From the IMG/VR virus record IMGVR_UViG_3300037245_001394, positions 1 to 50,079 of that record: a stretch of DNA of 50,079 bases; one strand, given 5' to 3'. The notes below the pieces were generated by a model that was not told the origin of the DNA, did not search any database, and saw only the letters and a program-made list of their open reading frames with translations. Source of the stretch: a virus. Of this stretch, positions 34,949 through 43,102 are shown piece after piece. A program made the translations under genes and the position numbers. The number at the start of each line of letters is the position of its first letter. The stretch's first letter is position 1.

Positions 34949-36177
34949 TACGCCACCTCCGCAAAGCTGAGCGAGTCGATTGAAGAAATCATGTATCGAA
35001 GGCTGTCGATACTGTGGTGTTCTCCAATCGGCTCCTTCGCCTTGACTTCGTCGTCCTCTTCTGGGTAACGGTAAGCGGACAATTCTTTCAGCAGTGCTCG
35101 ACACTTCGGATGTATGATAAGTCGTCCCGTAGCCATACGGGCATACACAGCGTCGAGTCCGATGATCTTGCTCTTCACGCGGGCCGCCTCGACCGTGTGA
35201 CCTGCCCGCCGTAGTGTCTCTATTCCCTCTGGGTTGGCAGGGTCGAAGAAATAGTGTACTCCTACCGGCAGTTTCTTCGCGTGGTCAACGACGCTGACAT
35301 TCCTAACGCTGCGGTTGTACCAGACATAGAGGCGGTCTTCACTATCCAACACGGCTGCCAACGCTGCGAACGGTGAAGGACTCCACCCCCAGTCACCACC
35401 TCCGTAGTTGGTGCCTTGCGGAACCTCGATGAATTGTTTGACACAGCTTCGCCAGTTGGGGAACACCAGCCCCGCCATCCGGATGAACTCACCGTCGTAC
35501 CGCATTGAGAACCGTTGCGGAGACATTTCCCTGCGTGCTCTCTCGTACTCCTCCTGCGGATAGACTGGATTCGCAATGCTGGAAAACGTGACTACCCGGT
35601 AGTTTGGATCCTTCTGCTTCCATTTCTTCCAGAAACGATGGAAGAGCCAGTTTTCTCCGTAGGGTGTCGTGGTGATTAGCGCACGCCCCTGCTTCGCTCC
35701 TAGTCTACCTTGCAGAGCAATCCAAGCCGTGTAAGTGATCTGACCACCCTCGTCAATCCACACACTGTCAATCTGGCCACCTTCAAGACCCTGCGGATTA
35801 TCCGCCGACAGAGTATAAATAAGCCCCATCTCGTTCGGCAGAATGTAGACATTTCGGGATTCAATGTATTTTCCCTCCAGCGCTGTTCCTCTGAAACTCC
35901 GAACCAACTCAGGAGCCGTCGCTCTGGAAAGGATGGGATACGTCGGAGCGACAACCATACACTTATACGGCTGTGTCTCAAGATCTCGCTCCTGCCCGAT
36001 ACGCGCAATCTCTCTCGCGAGCCAGAGCGGACCTGTGACAGTCTTGCCGCCACCCGTTCCCGCAATCGCAGCGGTGAACCTCTCCGTAGCAGTGAGCACC
36101 TCCCACTGAAATCTGTGGCAGGGGTAGTGCTTCCTGCGAACTCCATTCTCTTCGACTGTTTCGCCCCACTCGGGCAT
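34948..36177 (-). CDS. Terminase large subunit
   Basis: The 409-residue packaging motor has Walker A AGTGGGKTVTG at residues 39-49, Walker B VWIDEGGQI near 142-150, the coupling motif ITTTPYGENW near 165-174 and nuclease-domain acidic residues in GGGDWGWSPSPFAA near 275-288 and near HHSIDSLRYM at the C-terminus. It translocates DNA into the prohead and makes the terminal cuts. ATG at 36177 overlaps the preceding stop as TAATG. Confidence 0.92.
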   Translation of the reverse strand: MPEWGETVEENGVRRKHYPCHRFQWEVLTATERFTAAIAGTGGGKTVTGPLWLAREIARIGQERDLETQPYKCMVVAPTYPILSRATAPELVRSFRGTALEGKYIESRNVYILPNEMGLIYTLSADNPQGLEGGQIDSVWIDEGGQITYTAWIALQGRLGAKQGRALITTTPYGENWLFHRFWKKWKQKDPNYRVVTFSSIANPVYPQEEYERARREMSPQRFSMRYDGEFIRMAGLVFPNWRSCVKQFIEVPQGTNYGGGDWGWSPSPFAALAAVLDSEDRLYVWYNRSVRNVSVVDHAKKLPVGVHYFFDPANPEGIETLRRAGHTVEAARVKSKIIGLDAVYARMATGRLIIHPKCRALLKELSAYRYPEEDDEVKAKEPIGEHHSIDSLRYMISSIDSLSFAEVA

Positions 36178-36881
36178 TACACCGTCGCCGTTAGCACAGT
36201 TTGATACACGGACCAGATCCCCTGTGCAAGCAGGTAGTTGTCCGTGACGTTCCACAGGTCATACTTCCTCTCGACGATTGCCGGAACGTCGCTGGCCGCG
36301 TGGTCGAGAGTTACTTGGTTATTGTCGTCACCACCGATGGAGAGCTTGTCTGCCGTGGTGAACGTCTGCTCCGCGAGTGCCTCAGTCCCATCGTTGGGGT
36401 TCCACACGTTCAACCGTAGCGCCTTACCGGAAAGGTTGATGGCCGTTCCAGAGGCGTCCGTGATGATGAGAATTGGGTGCGGTTCCGAACTATCCTTCGC
36501 CAGTGAAATCGCGGGTGCGTCGGTGGTGGACACCGTACTGACGGCTACTGCGTTCAAGTACACTCCTACAGCGGGAGACACCACCTGGAACGTGATCGAA
36601 GTTGTTACGGTCGTCCCATCGATGACTGCCTCGATGTAGATGAGGTACGTTCTGCCAACTTCGTAGACTGCGGATGCCAGTGTGATTGTCTCGCTGTAAA
36701 ATCCGGTGGTTCCGCCACCGTGTGAGCCCATCACCCCCGTCTGTATGAAGGCGGAGGTGTGCCACTTGAACACCGTGTAGGTGGGTGCGGAGTCTGCGTC
36801 TGTTGCAGCGCCCGTGGTGAGGCTGTGTGTGTTGATCGCAAACGTCAGCGCGCTGTCGATGTTCCATACGTTAGCTAACAT
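36177..36881 (-). CDS. Putative virion protein (BppU-like domain)
   Basis: The 234-residue product is beta-rich. The second half (SGKALRLNVWNPNDGTEAL to the end) recalls baseplate upper-protein domains that start with a strand pair and a DGT loop. It lies upstream of the terminase with other non-packaging virion proteins, an unusual but not unique order. GGAG supports ATG at 36881. Confidence 0.55.
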   Translation of the reverse strand: MLANVWNIDSALTFAINTHSLTTGAATDADSAPTYTVFKWHTSAFIQTGVMGSHGGGTTGFYSETITLASAVYEVGRTYLIYIEAVIDGTTVTTSITFQVVSPAVGVYLNAVAVSTVSTTDAPAISLAKDSSEPHPILIITDASGTAINLSGKALRLNVWNPNDGTEALAEQTFTTADKLSIGGDDNNQVTLDHAASDVPAIVERKYDLWNVTDNYLLAQGIWSVYQTVLTATV

Positions 36882-37134
36882 CGTGACTCACTCCACTGCC
36901 TCGCGTGGCGTTCAGCGTGTGCTTAATACCGGTCTGACCGATTCCTCTGAACTTGAATGTACTTGGCCCTGGCCCTGGGTCGATGTCGATCCCGGCATAC
37001 GTCCAGAGACTTCTACGGCGGATCGCATCGATGGATCCACCACTTCTGGGAAAGTGCGGACGGGCGGCGCAGAAGATACCGACTACCGTCGATACTTTAC
37101 TTTCGATGTCGTCCGGTAGGTCGTCGATGGCCAT
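36871..37134 (-). CDS. Hypothetical protein (87 aa)
   Basis: The start at 37134 follows AGGA and nearly touches the previous stop. The product has a short helical N-terminus and a Gly/Pro-rich centre (AGIDIDPGPGPSTFKFRG). No family is recognised. It overlaps the next gene by 11 bases. Confidence 0.5.
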   Translation of the reverse strand: MAIDDLPDDIESKVSTVVGIFCAARPHFPRSGGSIDAIRRRSLWTYAGIDIDPGPGPSTFKFRGIGQTGIKHTLNATRGSGVSHDVS

Positions 37135-37136
37135 GG

Positions 37137-38765
37137 CTACGGTCCTGACTCGAGTTGCCCTGCGTTGTAAACATTCGCCGCTTCAGTGTGTGACGCCTTC
37201 GCGATGACGTCTCCGGCGTCGTTGCGGATCTTGCGGAGCGATACCGTCGATTCAGAGTTATTGCGAATCCCCATATACGGTAGCATGATCGCTTGTCCGA
37301 TTGTCGGTGTGGCGGGTGGCACTCCCTGCGCATTCTCCGTGAGGGTGTCAACCAGCAGTACGTCCACCATCTCGGCGTTGACGGCGGCGGCGTCGATGTC
37401 GTTCAATCCTGCAATCGCGGTCGTCAGAGCGTCGAGTATGGTGTCGAGTCGTCCCGCATCGATCCAGTCGTCGATTGCCTGCGCTCTCGCTGCCGTCAGC
37501 CGAACGGCCGCCGTGTTGAGTGCGTCCATGTCCAACTCACCTGTGTCACTGATGGGCAAGCCACCAGCGGCGTCAGCGACCGCAGCGGGCAGTGCCGTAC
37601 CGGAGAGACCTCGCTCGGCGGAGTAGGCGTCGCATGCGGCTTTCAGGTTGGCGGCTGACGCAGTGTCTTCATTGATCGTGTGAAGGTCTGCTGACGCCGA
37701 GCCAGCGAGTACGTAGTCACTGTCATTCGCGGGGTTGACTGCCCAGGCTTCGCTAACGGTCGCTACCTTGGACGCACCGTCATACGCGATAACAGCACGA
37801 ATCTGACCAGCACCCGTTCCAGAAAGAATCGACACGTAGGCGTCATGGAACAGGTCATCCGTCGCGCTTTCCCCAGCCGCGAGCGTGATCGTCGTGGCCC
37901 CGCCAGCCTGTGCAGTTCCCTCCGCCAACACTACGAGGGAGTCACTCACCTGGCGCAGCCGCCGTCCCGCAGTGGTCGGACTATTGTGCGCCGCACCTGT
38001 GAGCACTTCGTCCCAGACGTCGTCCACAAGCTCCTCGGCGTTCTTACCTGCCGTGCCACCCGTGGCGAGGATCTCAACCGGATCGGTCGTTTCATCGAAG
38101 TCACTTCTGGAAGAAACTGTAGCGTCCAGGTTAGACAGTCGCCCTTCCGTACAGACGCTGGCGAGTGCGACCGCCGCCGTCACTCGATCCACGAGCGTAT
38201 CCAAGTGACTCGCCCCGTTCTCCTCCATCTCGGTCTGAATCTGCGACGGTGTCGGGATCGAGGAACCATCGACGTTCGCCACGTCACCCGCGACGGTCGC
38301 GAGGTCAGTCCCAGAGAGTCCCTTCGCAGACGTGTACGCGGAGCACACGGCTTCGAGGTTGGCTGCCTCCGTCTCTTGTGTGTCCGTGCGATTAATGGTC
38401 TTCAGATTGACATCCATGAAGCCAGCGTCCTTTGGCAGATACTTGCTGTCGTAGGCTGCTGCTGACAGGACCATGTATTCTTGCTTGACGGGGAGCATGT
38501 CAGAATCGTCTTGGACAATGACGACCAACAGGCCCTCTTCTTCCGTGTCACCCGTAGTGAGCGTGAGAGAGTAGTATCCCCGACAGTTGGCGACGGCGAC
38601 CCAGGTTCTACCGCTGATGTCCACCACGGTATCTGAGCCGTGCTTGATGAGCTCGGCCTCGTCGCCGCCAAGAGTAATATCGGTTTGCGGTGTAAACCCA
38701 TCGCCCACATCCACGCAAGGCCCCACCGTTACGACTACCTGTGTGTTTGCCCGTAAGTGTTGCAT
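37137..38765 (-). CDS. Large virion protein with repeated VWDE-type segments
   Basis: The 542-residue product contains the segment ELVDDVWDEVLTGAAH followed by TTAGRRLRQ, seen in many phage structural proteins that follow the tail or neck genes, plus two copies of a short pattern around SAYTSAKGLSGT and DAYSAERGLSGTALP. The N-terminal 110 residues form a beta domain. It is probably a tail appendage or head fibre. GGGAG supports ATG at 38765, coupled by TGATG. Confidence 0.65.
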   Translation of the reverse strand: MQHLRANTQVVVTVGPCVDVGDGFTPQTDITLGGDEAELIKHGSDTVVDISGRTWVAVANCRGYYSLTLTTGDTEEEGLLVVIVQDDSDMLPVKQEYMVLSAAAYDSKYLPKDAGFMDVNLKTINRTDTQETEAANLEAVCSAYTSAKGLSGTDLATVAGDVANVDGSSIPTPSQIQTEMEENGASHLDTLVDRVTAAVALASVCTEGRLSNLDATVSSRSDFDETTDPVEILATGGTAGKNAEELVDDVWDEVLTGAAHNSPTTAGRRLRQVSDSLVVLAEGTAQAGGATTITLAAGESATDDLFHDAYVSILSGTGAGQIRAVIAYDGASKVATVSEAWAVNPANDSDYVLAGSASADLHTINEDTASAANLKAACDAYSAERGLSGTALPAAVADAAGGLPISDTGELDMDALNTAAVRLTAARAQAIDDWIDAGRLDTILDALTTAIAGLNDIDAAAVNAEMVDVLLVDTLTENAQGVPPATPTIGQAIMLPYMGIRNNSESTVSLRKIRNDAGDVIAKASHTEAANVYNAGQLESGP

Positions 38766-39550
38766 CAGTTCACTCCCATGAGTTGTTTATAGTGGTGCAT
38801 GGCGACGGGAATACTGAGTCCACCAGGGGGTGCGGCAGCCACGAATCCGAGTGTTCGGTGAGGTCTCAACATGGCATACGGGTCCGCATGCAGTTCGGCC
38901 ACCTCGTTTGACTTCAAGGCCCGGTTGTAGATGTAGAAGTGGTACACCTCACCATCAAACCCGGACCCCCCAATACCAGTACCCTCACCAATAGTCCATT
39001 CGGTGGTGTTGTTGATCCACTCTAAGTTGGGGTCCGGTGCGGCAGGCGAGTTCGAGTCTAACACGGTGCCGTTCTTGTAAATGTACGCGGTCGCCCCGTT
39101 CCAGGTGATGGCCACATTGAGGGGTACGCCAATCACATACGATGAGGCAGGAGTGGTCTCCGTAACATTATCACCGTCCGTGGCTATTTGAAGTTTGAAC
39201 GCTTCGTTGTTTTGCACAGAGAAGTTTATGGGCCTGACAAACGGTGACCTACTGAACACGAACTTGCCGTTGACTGTGGTTCTTACCACGAGCCTGAAAA
39301 CTATTGAGAAGGACGTGGTTATGCCAAATCGTGATGTACCTAACTCGACCTTGTCGGTGTCGTTTGCGAGGTCCACTCCATACGGAAGCCAAGTAGCATC
39401 AAACACCCCAATGTGATCGAGGTTGCGTCCCGACACATCCCGTGTAGCAGTGCCACCCCGCTCCCACAAGGGCCAGCACCCGGTAAGCCCCACGGCCAAT
39501 GGGTGGCTAGTGTCGAGTACCGGCAGGTGTGGTTTGGCAACCTGGTTCAC
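38765..39550 (-). CDS. LamG/concanavalin-like lectin domain protein
   Basis: The 261-residue product has the LamG pattern: HPLAVGLTGCWPLWE at the start, FSIVFRLVVRT and KFVFSR strands, VPLNVAITWNGATAYIYKNG in the middle, and GFDGEVYHFYIYNRALKSNEVAELHADP at the end (the last as consecutive strands and helix). Such domains bind carbohydrate on phage virions. GTG at 39550 overlaps the preceding stop as TAGTG. Confidence 0.82.
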   Translation of the reverse strand: MNQVAKPHLPVLDTSHPLAVGLTGCWPLWERGGTATRDVSGRNLDHIGVFDATWLPYGVDLANDTDKVELGTSRFGITTSFSIVFRLVVRTTVNGKFVFSRSPFVRPINFSVQNNEAFKLQIATDGDNVTETTPASSYVIGVPLNVAITWNGATAYIYKNGTVLDSNSPAAPDPNLEWINNTTEWTIGEGTGIGGSGFDGEVYHFYIYNRALKSNEVAELHADPYAMLRPHRTLGFVAAAPPGGLSIPVAMHHYKQLMGVN

Positions 39551-40038
39551 TACTGGACCTCTGGCGGAATCGGCGTCAGGGTGAATACGCTGGCATCATT
39601 GTCCGCCCGGAAGTTGTCCGCCGTGGCGTTGTGAATGACGGGGGAAACATACCGCGTGGCGATGCGGACAATACCACTGGTCGTCATGGGATGGTCGGCG
39701 TCAGTGCTTGTGACAACGAGGTTACGAATGAAGTGCATGTTCAAAAGCGAGTTGTTGTCCGCTATGTTAGCATTCACCGCACCCTCTTGGCCGTCCTCTT
39801 CAGTCCCGTCACTTGTAGAGAGGTAGATACCAACCACTTCGTTCACAACTGGAGCTGTCTCAAATTGGACTGTCAGTCGCCATGTGTACCACTCGGAGGT
39901 TGACCCGGCACCGAAGTCCTTTTGTGCCCCTATCCGGGCAACCGTTGTAGCCAGGTTGTTCAGCGTTATCACTAGGTCGCCACCGGCATCAGTCCAGACA
40001 ATCGGTGTCTCGCGTGCGACGTATATCTTGTTCGCCAT
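39550..40038 (-). CDS. Virion-associated protein (162 aa)
   Basis: This beta-rich product has the pattern IVWTDAGGDLVITLNNLAT at the start and EWYTWRLTVQFETAPVVNE in the middle, seen in small phage proteins that sit beside LamG proteins. GGGAG supports ATG at 40038. A structural role is likely but the family is not named. Confidence 0.6.
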   Translation of the reverse strand: MANKIYVARETPIVWTDAGGDLVITLNNLATTVARIGAQKDFGAGSTSEWYTWRLTVQFETAPVVNEVVGIYLSTSDGTEEDGQEGAVNANIADNNSLLNMHFIRNLVVTSTDADHPMTTSGIVRIATRYVSPVIHNATADNFRADNDASVFTLTPIPPEVQ

Positions 40039-40040
40039 TG

Positions 40041-40343
40041 CTAACTCCCTGCGAAGAGGTCAACTGCGTCGTCAACCGCCGTTTGGATGGCCGCATCGGT
40101 GGCCCCGGTGATTTGTGCCACCGTATTGTCCTTGTTCGCTGCAAGCACAGCCCACAGCATTCGTGCAGCCTCGGTCTTTGGGTTCTGCATGACCGCGGCA
40201 GCCCACGCGAGCCGTTGGACCTGATTCGCAGGCCCCGGTACATCGGTGCGGATCGTGTCGGCCGCTACCACGACGGCAACAGCGACCTTGTCTTGCAGGT
40301 CCGAGTCTTCCTTGGTTGCAAATAGTTCCATGTACGTCGCCAT
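40041..40343 (-). CDS. Small helical phage protein (100 aa)
   Basis: GAGGAG precedes ATG at 40343. The protein is helical (DLQDKVAVAVVVAADTIRTD, then WAAAVMQNPKTEAARMLWAVL) and resembles small phage proteins of virion gene clusters of unknown role. It ends three bases before the next start. Confidence 0.65.
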   Translation of the reverse strand: MATYMELFATKEDSDLQDKVAVAVVVAADTIRTDVPGPANQVQRLAWAAAVMQNPKTEAARMLWAVLAANKDNTVAQITGATDAAIQTAVDDAVDLFAGS

Positions 40344-40363
40344 ATCATTCTCCTCAATTAGTG

Positions 40364-40483
40364 TCAGTCGTTCTCCGTAAGGAGAAACAGTATACCCACG
40401 GCCGCACAGATAACGAGAATAAAGGCGAGCTCCCAATTGTGCGAGACCCAGCTACGTAGTCGTGCGCTGTACGGTGTCTTCAT
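40364..40483 (-). CDS. Small membrane protein (39 aa)
   Basis: This short gene begins with ATG at 40483 and ends with TGA at 40364. It has a basic N-terminus and a single membrane span, WELAFILVICAAVGILFLL, then TEND. A GGAAGG sequence lies upstream. Size, topology and place beside other membrane proteins fit a small holin or lysis regulator. Confidence 0.6.
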   Translation of the reverse strand: MKTPYSARLRSWVSHNWELAFILVICAAVGILFLLTEND

Positions 40484-40488
40484 AGCAT

Positions 40489-40995
40489 TCACGCCTTCCC
40501 GCAGCGGTAGCGTTCTACTGCTCCGAACTTCTTCGCTTCTGCCTTCATGATCTTGTCCTTCAGTAGCCGTATTGCGCCGTGGTGTTCCTCGGCGAGATCG
40601 TCGATTGACTCGTAGCAGTGCTTTAGCCCGTAGCGGGCTCGGCGGAGCGCTACTCTCTGGGAGTATGCAACTCCGCCGAGTACCACAGTCAGGACCCAGC
40701 CCGTAGTAGAACCTGTCGATGGAACAGATACGTTTATGATGCCTTCCTGACGGGTGTCGCCCACCTTGTCCTTCTTGACGCCGACGTCAGGGGAGAGGGT
40801 TCGGTCGTCGTGGTCTGACTGTTCGTGGGTGTCCTGAGTCTTCGTGTTGACAGGGATGCACGCCCACCAGGTGATCGCTGCGGCTGCGAAGACTGTCCAG
40901 GCGATGTTTCGAAGGGTGAAGAGTGTCAGCACACGGTAAAGAGCCGTTGGTCTTGTTCCCGTGTCGTTACTTGAAATTGGCAGCGTTTTGTTCAT
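40489..40995 (-). CDS. Two-TM membrane protein (168 aa)
   Basis: Membrane spans are NIAWTVFAAAAITWWACIPV near residues 29-48 and TTGWVLTVVLGGVAYSQRV near 98-116, with a polar periplasmic-type loop of about 50 residues between them and a helical charged C-terminus. AGAGGA lies upstream of ATG at 40995. It could be a holin or spanin component; the family is not recognised. Confidence 0.6.
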   Translation of the reverse strand: MNKTLPISSNDTGTRPTALYRVLTLFTLRNIAWTVFAAAAITWWACIPVNTKTQDTHEQSDHDDRTLSPDVGVKKDKVGDTRQEGIINVSVPSTGSTTGWVLTVVLGGVAYSQRVALRRARYGLKHCYESIDDLAEEHHGAIRLLKDKIMKAEAKKFGAVERYRCGKA

Positions 40996-41070
40996 ATTGC
41001 AAGCATTCCTCTCACCAAGGACGACCATCGTGCGTTGTGCGCTGACACTCTTCTCGCCGAGCCGTCTGAG

Positions 41071-41409
41071 CTATTCAATCGGAGGGTCCGGCGTTCGACC
41101 AGCAGCCGCGTTTCCGTGTGCGATCATCTCCAGAGAGACGTCGGTGTCCAGCTTGAACTTGAGTTCTTGAGAGACGGAGGGTTCGCCACCGATGTCGAAT
41201 TTTATAACGTAGCTGAACCCGTGCTTCTGCGCAAGCTCGGAGAACATGTCGATGTACTTCGCCTTGACTTCGACGTCCTTGTCAACTTGCGCGTCGGTCA
41301 TCTTCGTCACGTCACCACAGCCTGCGCTCGCGAGAAGCAAGACAACGAGAACAAGGACGGCGACTTTGAACACAGTCCTGATCAGAATCGTCTTCAGGGA
41401 CGTACTCAC
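41071..41409 (-). CDS. Lipoprotein (possible spanin)
   Basis: The 112-residue product has a signal sequence, VAVLVLVVLLLASAGCGD, with a lipobox (L-A-S-A-G-C) at residue 31. After cleavage the Cys would be lipidated. The mature part is short, acidic and contains a helical EVKAKYIDMFSELAQKH segment. Outer-membrane spanins are small lipoproteins in lysis cassettes, which fits, and would imply a Gram-negative host. GTG at 41409 overlaps the previous stop as GTGA. Confidence 0.65.
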   Translation of the reverse strand: MSTSLKTILIRTVFKVAVLVLVVLLLASAGCGDVTKMTDAQVDKDVEVKAKYIDMFSELAQKHGFSYVIKFDIGGEPSVSQELKFKLDTDVSLEMIAHGNAAAGRTPDPPIE

Positions 41410-41516
41410 AGGAGGTTCACTCCCTTCAGCAGATCGAGCAGAGGCACCAGCCAGAACACCAGCTGCTCCAGGATGGCCAGGAAGGCCGCGAGGAATTCAA
41501 GACCACTTGTGATCAT
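41406..41516 (-). CDS. Short hydrophobic protein (36 aa), possible holin-like peptide
   Basis: ATG at 41516 follows AAAAGGAG at ideal spacing, and the stop overlaps the lipoprotein start. The peptide is almost one hydrophobic helix (FLAAFLAILEQLVFWLVPLL). It is a candidate holin-type or anti-holin peptide. Confidence 0.65.
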   Translation of the reverse strand: MITSGLEFLAAFLAILEQLVFWLVPLLDLLKGVNLL

Positions 41517-41529
41517 CGTGTTCTCCTTT

Positions 41530-41862
41530 TCAGTCCGTGCCTACGTCCGCCCGTGATTGCCCGTCCACGCGACGGTGAGGCGGACACATGAGACCATTGA
41601 TGGTGGAATACTCGTGCATGAAGTCGGCGTCGTCCCGCTGATCCCAGTCGTTCTGGGAGTGAAACTCGAACCTCGTAGTGGACTTCGCAAAGTCACTCTT
41701 CAGGTCGTGCCAGCCAGCGACGAGAACGGCCACAACGACGGCAATCTGGACGACGGTCGCCAGGTTGAACTGCAGCTTCCAGACGCTGAAGTGCCCGTTA
41801 GCTGACGGGTGTGGCGTCGGTTGTGTCGGTTGCGTGTTGCGCGGCGTCGCCGAGTTGGTCAT
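41530..41862 (-). CDS. Single-TM membrane protein, possible holin (110 aa)
   Basis: A polar N-terminus of 30 residues precedes a membrane span, NLATVVQIAVVVAVLVAGW near 33-51, then a charged soluble region. GAGGA lies upstream of ATG at 41862. The gene overlaps the zinc-finger gene by 65 bases. The first of a run of small membrane proteins, it is placed where a holin would be expected. Confidence 0.6.
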   Translation of the reverse strand: MTNSATPRNTQPTQPTPHPSANGHFSVWKLQFNLATVVQIAVVVAVLVAGWHDLKSDFAKSTTRFEFHSQNDWDQRDDADFMHEYSTINGLMCPPHRRVDGQSRADVGTD

Positions 41863-42421
41863 CGCTGATGATCCTCGCTTCTACGTCGATCGATCTCGTC
41901 GTCGGTCTCGTCGTCGGTCTCGTCGTTAGTTCGCTGCCGTTGCCGTTGTCTTTGCTTGTGGGCGCTTCCTGATGGAAGATGTGGAGCAGGCTGGCTTCTC
42001 GCATCGTTCCTTCCATGCGGACGAGGGACTCCTTCGGCACGAGAGGCATGATGATCTGCTTGAAAAAGCCTACTGGGTTCTTGAGAAGCTCCTTACGGAG
42101 TCCCGTTTTCAGCTTCTCTTGGCACTTCGCCTCCTTCAGCATGCTGTCCAGAACCCGCAGCGCGTCAGTCCGACCGGAGTAACGGTTGCCACCCTTGTTT
42201 CCTTCGGCGAGTGCTTTGGAGCTAGCGCGTGTGATTGTGCCGTCTGGATTGCGTTCGAGTCGCTTTGCGGCGTGGGAGGCGTGCTCGTTCTTGCCCGTTA
42301 TGCCGCTTTTCTTGTCGAGTCTGGCGTGCCAGACCTTGTGCTGGCGGAGTCCGCAGGCGGTCTCGAACTTCCGCTGGCAGCGTAGGCAGCGGTGTAGCTT
42401 TTTGATTGTCTTCTTGGCCAT
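41798..42421 (-). CDS. C2H2 zinc-finger protein, candidate small terminase subunit
   Basis: The 207-residue product begins with a classical C2H2-like finger: C12-x2-C15, then H27 and H32 (in LHRCLRCQRKFETACGLRQH and VWH). A basic helical region follows near residues 60-130, with ALAEGNKGGNRYSGRTDALR resembling the start of phage small-terminase proteins. The C-terminal tail has TTRP repeats. DNA binding is strongly suggested; the terminase role is an inference from the GN-GG motif and from its place at the head of the late genes. AGGA precedes ATG at 42421, just outside the dinucleotide-free island. Confidence 0.6.
   Translation of the reverse strand: MAKKTIKKLHRCLRCQRKFETACGLRQHKVWHARLDKKSGITGKNEHASHAAKRLERNPDGTITRASSKALAEGNKGGNRYSGRTDALRVLDSMLKEAKCQEKLKTGLRKELLKNPVGFFKQIIMPLVPKESLVRMEGTMREASLLHIFHQEAPTSKDNGNGSELTTRPTTRPTTRSIDVEARIISDDQLGDAAQHATDTTDATPVS
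41880..41931. repeat. 12-bp tandem repeat coding TTRP units
   Basis: GTCGTCGGTCTC recurs about three times and encodes TTRPTTRPTTRS in the zinc-finger protein. Confidence 0.75.
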
Positions 42422-43102
42422 CGTGGGAGTTCCTATTCGGGAGCTTCAATTTCATCTTTCGTTGCGGGAAGCGCAAGAACCCGACAGGGGGGGTCCGAAG
42501 AAACCGGGCGAAACCCCCCACCCCCAACCGGGCAAACCACCCCAACAACCGGGGGAAACCCCCCGTTCAACCGGGTGGAACGCCGCGTTGGGAACCGGGT
42601 GGTTTGCCGCGTTGTGTTTGTGGAACGTTTGTTTCGGTGGGTGCGGGCGTCGCGCCCGTGTTTCGGTTGTCCACACGTTGTCCACACGTTGTCCACAACC
42701 GGACCGTACGGACCCGAACGACCGTTCGCAACCCGAACACACCGCAACACACGGCGTACAAACGTGCGCCCGAACGTGCGCACGCCCACACGGCCCCCAC
42801 ACGGCCCCCGTTGCGTCCAAACGGTGTTTCGGTGCGTCCCCCCACCCCCAACGTCGTCACGGTCAACACACGGCCGCACGCGGGCAACCGTGACCACCCC
42901 ACCCCACGCCCCCACACACCCGTAACCGAACGCGCGTTCGGGTTTCGCCGCCACCGTCCACCCGTCCCAACGGGCGGTCAACCCGGCCGCGTCCGGCACA
43001 CGTCACCCCACGGCCCCACGCGGCCGACCACGACCACACCGCGCACGGAAACGGCCGCCCGTGTGTGGCGGCCGTCCCGTCGTCCCGTGTTGTCGTGGTC
43101 GG
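42422..43102. other. Island segment without a confident gene
   Basis: The minus strand is rich in G-runs here, and several frames are open because TAG is absent. The frame 42999-42433 is the only one that leaves the island and ends just before the ribosome site of the next gene (ending TKDEIEAPE), so it may be a real 188-residue protein, but its low-complexity middle and doubtful start do not allow a firm call. Three DnaA-like boxes lie inside at 42667-42697. Confidence 0.5.
42667..42697 (+). promoter_or_regulatory. Three tandem DnaA-like boxes
   Basis: TTGTCCACA occurs at 42667-42675, 42678-42686 and 42689-42697, exactly 11 bp apart, so all three face the same side of the helix. It equals the DnaA box form used in some GC-rich bacteria and is the TTATCCACA box with its ApT removed. 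The boxes may mark a replication origin or a DnaA titration site. Confidence 0.55.
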
